Of a DNA stretch of 64,000 nucleotides, positions 42,584 through 53,126 are shown piece by piece. A program made the translations under genes and the position numbers. Source of the stretch: Spizellomyces sp. 'palustris'. Taxonomy: Eukaryota > Chytridiomycota > Chytridiomycetes > Spizellomycetales > Spizellomycetaceae. Positions within the stretch are counted from its first letter, which is position 1. Each line of letters starts with the position of its first letter. The stretch lies in assembly GCA_006535965.1 (NCBI GenBank), contig QEAR01000031.1:155538-219537 (forward strand). The letters run 5' to 3'. Below the pieces are notes generated by a model. That model saw only the letters and a program-made list of their open reading frames with translations. It was not told where the DNA came from and did no database searches.

Positions 42584-43474
42584 ATGGAAGACTACAAGCC
42601 CTACCTCACCGAAGCCCTTTCCATAGCCCGCACAGCCGGAGCCATCATTAAAACTGCCTTTACAAACCGCGCTACCCTTTCCATAGACCTTAAAAACGCC
42701 AACGACGCCGACCTCGTTACCCAAGTCGATCGCCACGTTGAACAAGTCATCTTTTCGAATCTCCGCTCCGTGTACCCTTCTCATAAGTTCGTTGGTGAGG
42801 AATCTGTCTCAGAGTCCGAGAGCAAGCGGACAGGGCTGGACGATACGCCGTCCTGGGTTGTGGATCCCATCGACGGCACCACCAATTTTGTCCATGGATT
42901 CCCTTTTGTGGCCGTTGCAATTGCATTGGTGATAAAGGGACGGCCTGTTGTTGGGGTGGTGTATAACCCAATTATGGAGGAGCTTTTTTACGCGACGTTT
43001 GGAGGCGGGGCATTCTTGAACGAGACGCCTTTGCCCTTGCCGCCTCTCAAACCTCTCCCTTCCCTCTCGACCGCGCTTGTTGCCAGCGAATATGGGTCGG
43101 ATCGTGCACCAGAGATTCTGGATCCGAAAGTAAGAACTCTGCACAAAGTCGTTGCGTCACCGGCCCGAGGAGTGCGTACTATTGGGTCGGCCGCTTTGAC
43201 AATGTGTTATGTCGCCAGGGGTACATTGGACGCGTATTGGGAGGCTGGTGTCCATGCATGGGACGTGGCAGCTGCGACCGTAATTTTGCGCGAAGCCGGC
43301 GGAATAGTCGTCAACTGGGAAAAAGGATCGCGAGAAGAGAAGGGAGCAGAGGCATACGACTTGTGTAGTCGGAATGTACTATGTGTAAGGAAGACGGCGG
43401 GAGCGGGTGAAGGTGACGTGATCGTAGAAAAGATTAGAGCTGCGATAGAGCCCGTACAGTACGCCAGGGATTAA
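42584..43474 (+). CDS. Inositol monophosphatase
   Basis: Single exon, 296 residues, the usual IMPase size. Metal and substrate motifs are intact: FVGEES (Glu ligand), WVVDPIDGTTNFVHGFPF (DPIDGTTN), GVRTIGSAALTMCYVARG and HAWDVAAATVILREAGG (WDxAA). The enzyme hydrolyses inositol monophosphates (Li+- and Mg2+-dependent class), supplying free inositol in the cytosol. The start MEDYKPYL aligns with the usual N-terminus; a longer in-frame ATG at 42494 would add 30 unconserved residues and run into the SEC20 promoter. Confidence 0.93.
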   Translation: MEDYKPYLTEALSIARTAGAIIKTAFTNRATLSIDLKNANDADLVTQVDRHVEQVIFSNLRSVYPSHKFVGEESVSESESKRTGLDDTPSWVVDPIDGTTNFVHGFPFVAVAIALVIKGRPVVGVVYNPIMEELFYATFGGGAFLNETPLPLPPLKPLPSLSTALVASEYGSDRAPEILDPKVRTLHKVVASPARGVRTIGSAALTMCYVARGTLDAYWEAGVHAWDVAAATVILREAGGIVVNWEKGSREEKGAEAYDLCSRNVLCVRKTAGAGEGDVIVEKIRAAIEPVQYARD

Positions 43475-43792
43475 GTTATGTGAAAATGAATTTTGGACAA
43501 ACTTTAATGATCCAAGATATTCAACAGATATTTCTTTACAAGAATTGATGTGCTACATACAACCCGCGACAAACCGTAAAGTTATGCTACGCGGAACAGG
43601 ACTATACAAAGTAACAACAGAATACAGTAACAACTAAACATGATACAAAGACGATGTGCTCCAAACCACAACATGATCACGTAACTAACCCCTGCTCACT
43701 TTCATAACCCAGGGCGATCTTTGTCCGTCATCAGATAATGTCTGACTGTCATCACAAATTGACAGAAATGTCCGTCATCAACAAAGAATTCC
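43475..43792. other. Intergenic between convergent 3' ends
   Basis: About 320 bases between the IMPase stop and the convergent tail-anchored-protein stop. Nothing recognised beyond A/T-rich 3' untranslated sequence. Confidence 0.4.
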
Positions 43793-45794
43793 TCAACTGC
43801 CCATGTAAATGATGCCCGCAATACTGCTAACGACACCAGCAAACATCCCTGAGATCCATCCAGCCATGAACGCTCCACGATGGTCGGTCGAGTGCGAACA
43901 ACAATGACGCTTTGCATGCAAATCATGAATATCGTCTGCTCCCCTTTTACGACCTTGGCGCGGAACTTGGTGCATGTCGTCCATTGATTTATCGTCGGCC
44001 GCTAGTGGAGCATCTACTGCCATTTCATTCACAACTTTCGCAAGTCGCTCGTTTTCGTTATGAGCAAGTGTGATTCGCCTTTGTAGTTCTTCGCTTCTTT
44101 GGGAAATCGTACAAACCGCTTCGTCGATGCGACGCGATACAGTTTCAAGGTGAGCAGCTTTATTCAACGTTTGTTGCTCTACTGTAAGACTCTTCACTTC
44201 ATTTTGTAACCGTTCGTTCTTACTCTGAATCGGTGGTAGACGCTCTTCTACGTTGGAACTGTCCGGAATGGAGCGCTGCGCAACTATCGGTTCCTTTTCC
44301 AAACTTAAAGTCATATCCAAATCTTCCAACAATTTTTCGAGTTGCTGATACCAGTCCCTTTGATCGCTTCTATGCTTTAGCAGTCCTTCGTTGATTTCCT
44401 GAACGTCATGTTTTATCTCTGCTACGCCCTCGATGTTTCCCGTGACAGTAATACAAGCTATAATGGCGATTATGCGGTCAATCGCTTCCTTTCGCCAGGC
44501 CCTCATCTTGATTACCGACTCCAATTGCTTACTCGGCATATCTTTACCGACCGCAAGCGTTGATACCATATCACGTCCCCACTCACAAAGAAGTTTCATG
44601 CTATCAAGTTGTTTACTGAGAGGAGCGGCACATTCGGAGAAACCAAAAGCGGATTCGAGGCCAGATGTGTCGTCAGAGTATGACGGCGACTCCTCCTGTA
44701 TCGATGCGGGTTAGTCAACTCACAGTTCATATTTCAGGTAGAATCGTCAATCACATATACCATTGCACTTGAAAATTCACTGACTTCTTCAGTCTCATCA
44801 TTGGAACTGGTGTCCATTTCATCAGTGGAGCTTACAGTTGGCACTTGGATATCAATACTTTCAGTGTCGTCCGCTTCGTCAGGCATTTCATTTTCATCTT
44901 GAACTGCGATAGGTTGTGTAGCTGTTGGAGATTCTGAGACAATCGCGGTCGGGCCGGCATCGCCAACTAGGTCAATTTCTTTCACTAATTCCCTTTCTCC
45001 AACGGGATTCCAGGCAATCTTCGCCGGGCCGACATCTCCAATCGATTCAATATCTTCTACTACGTCAATATGTCCTACTGAGTCACAGGGTTCGGGGGCA
45101 TCCTCCTCGTCTTCGTCACCTGCTTCATCTTCAGTGAGGTCTATGAGGGCCGCTGGCTTCTGTGTACCACAATCAATCTTAATGATGTGCATGCGGAGAC
45201 AGCAACGAGGCTATTTCAAACCTTTGTTGGAGAGACTGGGTTGGGCTTCGCTATGCTACAATCCGACTCCGAATCTGAATCATCCGTGATTTCGGTCGTT
45301 GTCTCATTGGTGGAATCAGACCATGTGATATCACTTATAGGATCAAGAAAGTGAACCTTTCTTTGTTTAATAACAGAAATCTCTGCTGGATAAAGAATAT
45401 CGGCATATAATTCGACCAGGACATCATCTCTTTAGAACGTACCCCGCGAGCCAGGCAGCATATCCAAATCACTCCTGGCCTCCTTGCTGATCCGAGAACT
45501 CGTAGACAACGCAGGGCAGGAATTCAAGGAGGTCTCATCCTCGGGAGAATCCGACTGTTCAGTGTTAACGGCTGACTCCTCAGTGCCATGTTCCTTTTGA
45601 AGCTTGAGCGCGGACCGCTCCAAGAAGGGGAAATATTTCGGACTGCAAAAGCCTTGCCGAGAAATGGAACTAGATGGATTGCTGCACTTTCCCGTAGAGG
45701 TATCAATCATTTTCTTTATGAATTTTCGAGGAAATCTGCGGGGAATAGTCCACATTAAAGTGCGGTCAGTGAAAGAATTGTGACTTTCCCACAT
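43793..45794 (-). CDS. Unknown acidic, coiled-coil, tail-anchored protein
   Basis: Four exons (45443-45794, 45222-45382, 44761-45159, 43793-44695) with 60-65 nt introns sum to 1815 nt, 604 residues. No family recognised. The first third is Ser-rich; residues about 180-300 are strongly acidic (DLTEDEAGDEDEED) with an imperfect internal duplication (SIGDVGPAKIA / DLVGDAGPTAI). Residues about 360-520 form coiled coil. The C-terminus carries a basic cluster (RQGRKRGADD) and then a hydrophobic anchor AGWISGMFAGVVSSIAGIIY within six residues of the end. It could be an ER or nuclear-envelope tail-anchored protein; this is inference. The region after 45434 appears to contain an in-frame stop unless the 60-nt intron (45383-45442) is removed. 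Confidence 0.65.
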
Positions 45795-46044
45795 ACGGCT
45801 GTGCACATGCGAGCGGTCGTCAAAACCACTTACCAGTGGGCAATCAAGTATGGATATCTTTGAGACTGCAGTGCTTTGCGTTCTGCAGAGGATGGCATTT
45901 CACGTTCGTTGGAGGAAAGACCGAACGGCGTGATAAGCTTCCGTTTCCGCCTGACAAGAGTTGCGTAATCAACGATCACTTACACAGCCACTTTGGGTTC
46001 AGTTCCTGCCTCGTACATGTACCTAAAGAAGTAACGATCTAGCA

Positions 46045-46861
46045 ATGTCGGTTACGGAGCCGAGAACGTCCCTTCCCGTCATTCTTGGATCCTCCTCCAA
46101 ATTCCGAGCTAAAATCCTCAAGTCCCATAATGTCGAATTTACGACTCTAAAACCCGACATTGACGAAAAAGCTGTCGCCGCCCGCGCGGATGCCGACGGA
46201 CCGAGCGAAGTATGCTTGGCCGTTGCTAAAGCAAAGGCAGACGCACTTGTTGCGCAGGTACAGGGTCAGCAGGTTTTGGTCGTTACTTGCGACCAGGTTG
46301 TTGCTTGGGAAGGTGGTGTTAGAGAGAAGCCAGAGAATGAGGAGGTGAGATAACCCTGCTACAGTAATATTTCGTGGACCGTAAGATACACCAGCACTTG
46401 GTTTACGCTGTCTATTCCTAGGTTTGTCGAGAGTACCTACGTAGCTATGCAAATGCGCCGGCTGAGACCCACTCGGCAGTTGTAGTCAGTGAGTATCGCT
46501 TTATCGCTTCGCATCGAACGCATTAAATTGCCTCTCATTCAAATCAAATCAAGCAAATACCAAAACAGGAAAGCAAGTACATGGGGTAGACGTTGCCCAA
46601 CAATGTTTTGCCCCCATTCCTACACCAGTTATCAACGAGCTCATTTCTAAAGGGGATGTGATGCATTGCTGTGGAGGATTCATGATTGATGATCGTATGT
46701 CTTACCTTGTGATTTTTGTGTGGTGCATCTCTTTATGTAACTTGTTGTTCCATGAAGCTCTCCTAGAGCCGTACCTGTTGAAACGACAGGGGGATGAAGA
46801 CTCCATAATTGGAATGCCCATGCGCTTACTGATGCGCCTGTTGAAAGAGGCAGAGACATAA
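46045..46861 (+). CDS. Maf-family nucleotide pyrophosphatase
   Basis: Four exons (46045-46344, 46422-46488, 46554-46694, 46767-46861) sum to 603 nt, 200 residues. Maf motifs are seen: VILGSSSKFRAKIL at the N-terminus, VVTCDQVVAWEGGVREKP, then THSAVVVTNTKTGKQVHGVD, CCGGFMIDD, and the C-terminal EDSIIGMPMRLLMRLLKE. Maf proteins hydrolyse modified nucleotides (dTTP, UTP, m7GTP, pseudo-UTP) as house-cleaning enzymes; fungal members are stand-alone, as here. The correct acceptor for exon 3 is AAG at 46551-46553, which restores TNTKTGK. The exon 4 junction gives DDQPYLLKR. Confidence 0.9.
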
Positions 46862-46987
46862 TGCTCAACGAAGTCCAGCAAACCTATATAATAGAAACTA
46901 ACAACAATATTTTATACAAAATCGATAGCAAAACTCTATGTGCACCAAAATTAAGCTAGAGGAAGCGTCCTCCTTGATAAGCGTGTA

Positions 46988-48821
46988 TTAGTTTTTCTTC
47001 TCATGGATGCGCCGATGCCGAGCCACCTGATCAGGTCGTGCAAATTTCTTAGTGCATTGCTGCATCGGGCACCTAAACGGTTTCTCTCCTGTATGAACTC
47101 GCAACTATGGCAAAAGTACATACACCATTAGAAAGTGATCATAGTCTCGCGGGTAACACTACTTACATGTTTCGTCAAGTTGCTACTTTCGGCGAAGCGC
47201 TTCTCGCACCCATCCATTTTGCATTTGAACGGCTTTTCTCCCGTATGCTTCCTGATGTGAATGGTGAGAGCACCGGGTATAGCAAATTGGCGCTCGCATG
47301 TAGGTTCGGGGCATTTGTAGGGGCGTTCGCCTATACCATCGCCAAATTAGGAACTGAAAGTGGGCGTTTGAATTAGATGAAATGTGACACCAACCTGTAT
47401 GCGTGCGCATATGCTGGGTCATAATACCAGATTCCGAGAATCTTTGATTACAGACAGTGCACTGGTATGGCTTATCGCCCGTGTCTGTAGGAACCTCTAT
47501 TAGTTAGAGCGCCAGAATGCGCTTGGGTCTACCACCGATCCATTTCGGGCGCTTACGAGTTTGAATGTGTCTCATGACTTTTTGTCGTTGGTTAAAAGGC
47601 TTTCCATTCCGATCGCAATTTTCCCACATACAGACATATTCGTGTTGCCCAGACCCGATGTGATCCTCTGATACATGGTCAGTGAGCTCATCAAAAGTTT
47701 CGAAACGATCCGCTGTAAGCAGTTGATTGCATTAGACTACGATCTCTTCCAAGGCACCTGGCAATACATTACGCACCGCATCCAAGCCAAAGACATCCGT
47801 GCGGATGCATTTTCCCCTTTTGAATCGCCAAGTGGTCGGAGCACAGGTGCTGTATCAGGTCGTCCACTGAGAAAAAGCTTGACAAGGTGCACAGTGCCCA
47901 CTTGCACGCATGAAGGAAAGTCGCTCTCGCCGACGATGATCCAGCTGTTAAACCCACAACAGAAGCACTATCATCAGAAATCGATGCCGTGTCGTCTGCG
48001 TCCTGCGCATTCGATATTGCATCGTCGGTTGCCATTTCGCTTCCGACGGTTGATAGGGCCGGAGAGAAGCGGTCCGCTCTAGGCCGCTTTGCAGGGTGGC
48101 CAACACGGTTTGCAGAGAGATGTAACTTGCTGATGTGGGGAAGTAGCTCATCGACTGTCCGGAACTCCGCAGTGCAAGTAGCCCATTTACATTTGGTATC
48201 AGGACATTCGGCGTTGTCAGAATTTTTGACATCGTCAGTGGGAGCAGTCTCTTCGTCATCCACCACAATCACCAGATCATCATCATTCATGTCATGCTTC
48301 GTCACCTCTGGGCTCTTCTCCAATCCTTCCATGGAAACAGTATTTTGTGCTGCAAGAGGCACTGGGTCGGGAACAGCGGGTATGGAGGTCTCGGTTGGTG
48401 AGCTTGAGGTCCACCATGTAGCTACATTATTGGCAGAGATTACAGACGGCATGCCGAGTGACAAACGTTCCGGAAAAATTCCTGGTAAATTCGGCAGCCT
48501 TCCGAAATGGCTCGGAGCAGGAGGAGGCAGTAGAAACATGGTTGCCGTTTGGCCTTGCAGCAGGGGGCGGGTATGACTCTGCAGACCAGCAGACAACTGA
48601 GCAACAAGACTATTGTACCGCATGAGCACATCCTGGCAAAATCGGTTGTCACAGATTCCAGAGCATTGCTGGAGAGGCGCAGGCGGTGGGAGTGGCGCTG
48701 AGGGGAGTTGAATTGAGGGGAGAGGAGTTGGACTAGGTCGAGTTGAGTGTATTCGCTACAAATGACAGCGTCAATAACGAAACCTTGCCTCAAATTGACC
48801 TGAAAGCAACTCTACCTCCAT
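46988..48821 (-). CDS. Zap1-like multi-C2H2 zinc-finger transcription factor
   Basis: Multi-exon. The best start is an ATGGAG micro-exon (48816-48821) spliced to CGAATACAC at about 48759. The large exon has two long-spaced fingers ([40 protein letters not shown]), then [19 protein letters not shown] formed across an intron, then classical fingers linked by TGEKP ([73 protein letters not shown], and a last finger ending in HRRIH). The CxW-type pair followed by QRQK and ESSNLxKH fingers mirrors yeast Zap1, which senses zinc and activates zinc-uptake genes. One more C-terminal finger is present than in yeast. The acidic region SDDSASVV-type sequence between them may activate transcription. Confidence 0.85.
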
Positions 48822-49221
48822 GTCTGTCCGCTGAAGCGGCTTGATGTGAAAGAGTTCAGCACGAGAACCAAAGTGGGAGTATCTTTGAACGTAGCGAGAT
48901 TTTTATAATGGCTGCTTGTGTATAACCGTCTATAAGCAGCTATAATGTAGGTGAGCCTCCAATTTCCGTACTTTGAAATCAGGACTAAACGCTGCCACTT
49001 TTGTTCGTTCCGAGGTCGGGACTTCCGGATGAAGAATCACGTGGAGTCATTTTGATTCAGTCTCACCACGTGCCTCACGTGCTGCTTAGGCGCGTGATAC
49101 GTAGCAACCAGTGCCAACCTCTGTTGTCAAGAGGATCCTCGAGGACCTGAGCGTTGCAAACCAAAAGCGCTGACATCGTTCGTAGCAGAGATGCTGAATA
49201 TGCACCAGAAACCAACATAAC
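48822..49221. promoter_or_regulatory. Divergent promoter with a CACGTG triplet (Zap1-like / PPR)
   Basis: 400 bases between divergent starts. Three CACGTG motifs lie within 44 bases (49038-49043, 49067-49072, 49076-49081), about 140-180 bases upstream of the PPR ATG. CACGTG is the target of bHLH factors such as Cbf1. Confidence 0.6.
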
Positions 49222-51618
49222 ATGAGGCCCTTTCTACCCAATGCTTTTAGAAGAGCAACATCATCAAGGCATCGTATACCCCCATCTCCCAATCGCCCCG
49301 CATATGTCGAGCGCTGGCTTCCAAACTCAGTATGTGCCGGTTGCTTTTTCTCGTGGGTTTCCGGACGCGAGCCACCTCCTCGAAAGAGACTGCTACGACG
49401 TTCACCAGAGCGGAGTATTGTCCCGGCATTTTCTTCTCATTCCATTCTTGTCTCAAAACAATCGTACTCGGATTCGACAAGGGCCACCACGTCAACTAAC
49501 CTCCTCGCAGCTCTAGATGCGGCTCTTGAAGCTACACCAGAAGACGTTGGTAGAATTTGGGAGACATTTGCAAATATATGTGCTGATACGAACAGCCGAA
49601 TGTTATTGTCCCGGGAAAAGGCCCTCAAGGTCGTGGGAGCGGTTCTTCACCATGCTGACGATCTGCCGGAAATTGAGAGGAAACTAGAGTATCTAGAAAT
49701 ACAGCTCAAACAGGGTCGCTGGACGGACTTGAAGACTTATGTGGCTAATGCCTATATTGTGCGTAATCGCGAGTCGTTTACCATTGGGCGAGCGTTGGAG
49801 CATCTCGAGAAGATGAAGAATAATGAGGAGATACCCGATGAGGATACATACCGATTGTTGATGGACGCACTAGGAAGCATTGGTGACGGAGATGGCGCGA
49901 AGCAGATCCTTCCTTTGATGATCGAGGCCGGATATACTCCTGACGCGAATGTTTATCAATCCATCATACTGGGATATGCTCGAGGAAATAAATCAGATAA
50001 AGCAATGTCTGCTTTTCGAGAGTTGCAATCAAAAGGCTTGGCTGCCACTGTCAAGAACTATACCACACTAATGTCCGCATACGCCAAGCGTCGCGACGCC
50101 GATACCACAAAGAGCGTCTTTGCCGAGATGCTTGGAGCTGGCATCCAACCTACTGTAGTCACTTACAACGTTTTATTAGAACTGTGCTTTGGACAGAAGC
50201 AGTTGGATGCCGCGCATGAACTGTTTGTAGCGATCGATAAATCGGGGCTGAAACCTGAGACGGACACATTTAACATCATGATTGTCGGCTTATCGCGCGC
50301 ATCTCGACTCTACGATGCGGTCAATCTATTTGAGCATATGTTAGAGACGGGAATGAAGCCAGATCGATACACGTACGGTGCCTTGATACATGGCTGTGCA
50401 AGGGAGGGACTTATGATCAACGCGATGCGCTACTATCGACAGCTCTTGAGTTCCGGGATCACATTAAATCATCACCATTTTACCATACTTCAGTCAGCAT
50501 TTGCGACGGCAAGGGATATGCAAACGTGTCAAGAAGTGTTTCGAGACATGATGTCCCGAATCACGCCTACGACCATCAATTACAACATTCTCATTAGCGG
50601 GTGGGTGCGGGTTGGCAATTTGGACAAGGCTTTGGAGGAGTTTGAAAAGATGAAAATAGCTGGGTGTAAGCCATCGGGGATAACCTGGCGACGCTTGATC
50701 CGAGGATACCTGAATGTAGGACGTCTTGAAGACGCCTTGAATGCCTATGTGGAACACAAAAAGGCGTTCAGGAGGCCTCCCATGGGAACGTACGTGCATC
50801 TGATCGATGCCTTGTGCACGGCTGGGCATGTGAATGGGGCAGTCGTCTTGTTTCAAGACCTTGTAGAGATGGGAGGACACCCCATTTACCCACTGTATGA
50901 GCGAATCATACTTGGGTTCCTTAAAGCAGGGAACCTCGTAGCTGCCGCAGAGTGGCTTGGACGCATGAGATACGCCGAATTGACTCCTCGACATTACCTA
51001 TACAACGCCTTAATAAAAAGCGCAACGTTGTCTGTGCGCCCCGAATCGGCCTTTCAATTCTACAAAGACATGGTGGCGGATCAGAAAACTCCTGACATTT
51101 TCACCTTTAACCATCTGCTCCTAGCGTCGTTTGGTGATCCAAGATCCGTGGAACGAGTATTACAGGACATGCGATTGGCCGGAATCCCCTTTGATCATTA
51201 CACTTATGCAACACTGCTCTTCATCCAGTCGAAGGCGAATAGGAACTTTGATATGGCTTGGGGATTGTGGGAGGAGTATCTTTCTGCGATATCCAAGTCT
51301 GATACCTCTACTGCCTTACCGACCACAAAAGATGGGAAACGGCCTGTCACTATTCATCCGGCGGTTGCTCGTGCTGCACTGCGATCCTGTGCTGCTCATC
51401 GTCGTCCTCGAAAAGCTAGACTGGTGTGGGACATGATACAACGATACAATATTGATATCAAGGAGGATGTAGCTACCGACTTTATCAAACTTGCTGAAGG
51501 CTGGACGCGCAAAAACACAGAAAAAGGCGAGAAGCTTGTAAATCTTTTAGGTTCGCATGAACTGAGTGCGTCCGATCGGCCGGGAAATCAGGAACAAAAG
51601 GAGACTATCATGCACTAG
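49222..51618 (+). CDS. Mitochondrial pentatricopeptide-repeat (PPR) protein
   Basis: Single exon, 798 residues. The N-terminal ~70 residues are Arg/Ser-rich with few acids, like a mitochondrial presequence. From about residue 190 onward there are roughly fourteen 35-residue PPR motifs, with typical cores such as TYNVLLELCFGQKQLDAAHE, TFNIMIVGLSRASRLYDAVN, TYGALIHGCAREGLMINAM and NYNILISGWVRVGNLDKALE. PPR proteins bind organellar RNA and control stability, processing or translation. Positions 5 and 35 of each repeat vary (N, T, S, D), so a specific RNA target is plausible. No SMR or DYW domain. The closest architecture is fungal Dmr1/Aep3/Ppr-type factors; the target is unknown. It faces the mL53 gene. 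Confidence 0.9.
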   Translation: MRPFLPNAFRRATSSRHRIPPSPNRPAYVERWLPNSVCAGCFFSWVSGREPPPRKRLLRRSPERSIVPAFSSHSILVSKQSYSDSTRATTSTNLLAALDAALEATPEDVGRIWETFANICADTNSRMLLSREKALKVVGAVLHHADDLPEIERKLEYLEIQLKQGRWTDLKTYVANAYIVRNRESFTIGRALEHLEKMKNNEEIPDEDTYRLLMDALGSIGDGDGAKQILPLMIEAGYTPDANVYQSIILGYARGNKSDKAMSAFRELQSKGLAATVKNYTTLMSAYAKRRDADTTKSVFAEMLGAGIQPTVVTYNVLLELCFGQKQLDAAHELFVAIDKSGLKPETDTFNIMIVGLSRASRLYDAVNLFEHMLETGMKPDRYTYGALIHGCAREGLMINAMRYYRQLLSSGITLNHHHFTILQSAFATARDMQTCQEVFRDMMSRITPTTINYNILISGWVRVGNLDKALEEFEKMKIAGCKPSGITWRRLIRGYLNVGRLEDALNAYVEHKKAFRRPPMGTYVHLIDALCTAGHVNGAVVLFQDLVEMGGHPIYPLYERIILGFLKAGNLVAAAEWLGRMRYAELTPRHYLYNALIKSATLSVRPESAFQFYKDMVADQKTPDIFTFNHLLLASFGDPRSVERVLQDMRLAGIPFDHYTYATLLFIQSKANRNFDMAWGLWEEYLSAISKSDTSTALPTTKDGKRPVTIHPAVARAALRSCAAHRRPRKARLVWDMIQRYNIDIKEDVATDFIKLAEGWTRKNTEKGEKLVNLLGSHELSASDRPGNQEQKETIMH

Positions 51619-51811
51619 TATCGCACAAGTCATCTATTTACTATATAAATATGTATTTATTTGTACATTTGCTATCTGTTGTGGTCATGATTCAATCAAT
51701 ATGCCATGCGGACCCGAAGCCGGCTCTTTGATTACAGCCACTCGGCTTCTTGTTACCCTCACATATCGCTCCGCGTCGTTTCCCACAACCAATGTGTGCA
51801 ATTCAAGAAAT

Positions 51812-52346
51812 CTACTCATCCCTCATCCAAACATCAGCTCTACCCAGATTGGGCAATATCTTCGTCCTGACATTATTGAATATTGTCATTAAACTTGCAG
51901 TTTGGGTCAAACTGTGCAAATATTTCCAACCCACCAATTGCAGCCGTTTTGACAGCCGATTCACATCCTTGGCAATTTCCGCAGCGGTTAACGTTTCAGT
52001 ATCCAGTTTAAGCGCCTGTTTGTTTGCTAAACGATACGTGAGTTGTGATACATTAACACACCCAAAACCAAAGTCTTGACATACTGTAGAATACTTCGAT
52101 AGTTGGTTTTCCCACTTTATCCGACATGTTGATCACAACATTGCATTTTGGGTTTGATTGTCGGTTTCCGTCTGTGACGAGTCGTTGGAGGAAGGCCCTT
52201 TGTTGCAGATGTTTTTTGTCAGTACGTTACAAAGAACTTGAACGGGGAGCACGAAGTGACTGTGGGACATGACAATACCTTGCTGACCGGGACGCAGGGT
52301 TGAGTGGTGCAAAGTTGACTACTATTCGGTCAATGAATTTAAGCAT
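51812..52346 (-). CDS. MRPL44: Mitochondrial large-subunit ribosomal protein mL53
   Basis: Three exons (52279-52346, 52085-52197, 51812-52026) with 81 and 58 nt introns give 131 residues. It starts MLKFIDRIVVNFAPLNPASR, matching the start of yeast Mrpl44/human MRPL53 (MLKYF...KFNPFGK), followed by RAFLQRLV, KCNVVINMSDKVGKPTIEVFY and an acidic helix LTAAEIAKDVNRLSKRL. Such thioredoxin-like small proteins are part of the mitochondrial 54S/39S subunit. The last ~35 residues (after RLQLVGW) extend past the usual end and may reflect a missed splice. It is split by introns and so is easily overlooked. Confidence 0.8.
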
Positions 52347-52572
52347 TGTGCAAGGAATCTACTTGTGGAATTTGCCAGTCGCCAATCTCAACAGCGAGCC
52401 CTTCCTCAATGTGTTGATGCCATGGCAACTTGACACGTGTACTGAAAGTTAGTCACCGACCAACGACTTTCGGTTTTTGCAGTTTTCCAACTACGGCAAG
52501 GGTCGTCAAAGCATCCGTGCCCCCACACATTCACCTTTCGAACTACATCACTACCAAAACACACACACACAC
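52347..52572. promoter_or_regulatory. Bidirectional promoter between two mitochondrial genes, with CACGTG
   Basis: 226 bases between the mL53 and PAM18 starts. One CACGTG at 52434-52439. A (CA)n run (about 52557-52571) directly precedes the PAM18 ATG. Confidence 0.5.
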
Positions 52573-52869
52573 ATGGCAAGCGCAATCGCCATTGGCGCCG
52601 GAGTCGCCGTCGCAGCCCTTGTAGGCCGAGCCGCCCTACGAGCCTCCTCCCGAGTCGGCGGAAAATCATTCTACAGAGGCGGGTTCGAATCCAAAATGAC
52701 GAAACGGGAAGCAGCGCTCATATTGGGTATACGCGAAAGTGCATCAAAAGATAAACTCAAAGAAGCGCATCGGAGAATTATGTTGTTGAATCATCCCGAT
52801 AGAGGTGGGAGTCCATATCTGGCAAGTAAAATTAATGAGGCGAAAGATATGTTGGATAAACGGAGGTAG
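52573..52869 (+). CDS. PAM18: Mitochondrial import motor J-protein Pam18/Tim14
   Basis: Single exon, 98 residues. An N-terminal membrane segment ([18 protein letters not shown]) is followed by [19 protein letters not shown] and the short J domain [18 protein letters not shown] with HPD at 74-76, ending [14 protein letters not shown]. This is the exact Pam18/Tim14 (DNAJC19) layout: an inner-membrane protein whose matrix J domain stimulates mtHsp70 in the presequence translocase motor. Nothing is missing; length matches short opisthokont members. It is divergent from mL53. Confidence 0.95.
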   Translation: MASAIAIGAGVAVAALVGRAALRASSRVGGKSFYRGGFESKMTKREAALILGIRESASKDKLKEAHRRIMLLNHPDRGGSPYLASKINEAKDMLDKRR

Positions 52870-53126
52870 TAGCGGCTGTTTTGGGCAAGTGGGGTTGGTG
52901 CGTGGTGTTTGGTTTGAGGGGTTGGTGTAGAGCAGGAGAGGGGGACCGTCCGTGAACAGGAAATGGTGCAAAAGTGTTGTGGGGAGTACTGTTGCCCAGG
53001 CATGGATGCCTACATACTTGTATCTAGATCAAGATTTGCATTTTTTTTTATTTATAAAAGTCTTTTATCAGCCGAGAGGATGCTTATTGTTTGCCATGCC
53101 AACGAGTCGGGGGGTTTGTCAGATGT

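Noticed and set aside
45432-45434. An apparent in-frame TAA stop and a possible 15-nt intron in the unknown tail-anchored gene
   Set aside because: A normal 60-nt GT-AG intron (45383-45442; donor GTACGT, acceptor CAGCAG after a pyrimidine stretch) removes the stop and keeps the frame, so no exotic splicing or nonsense change is needed.
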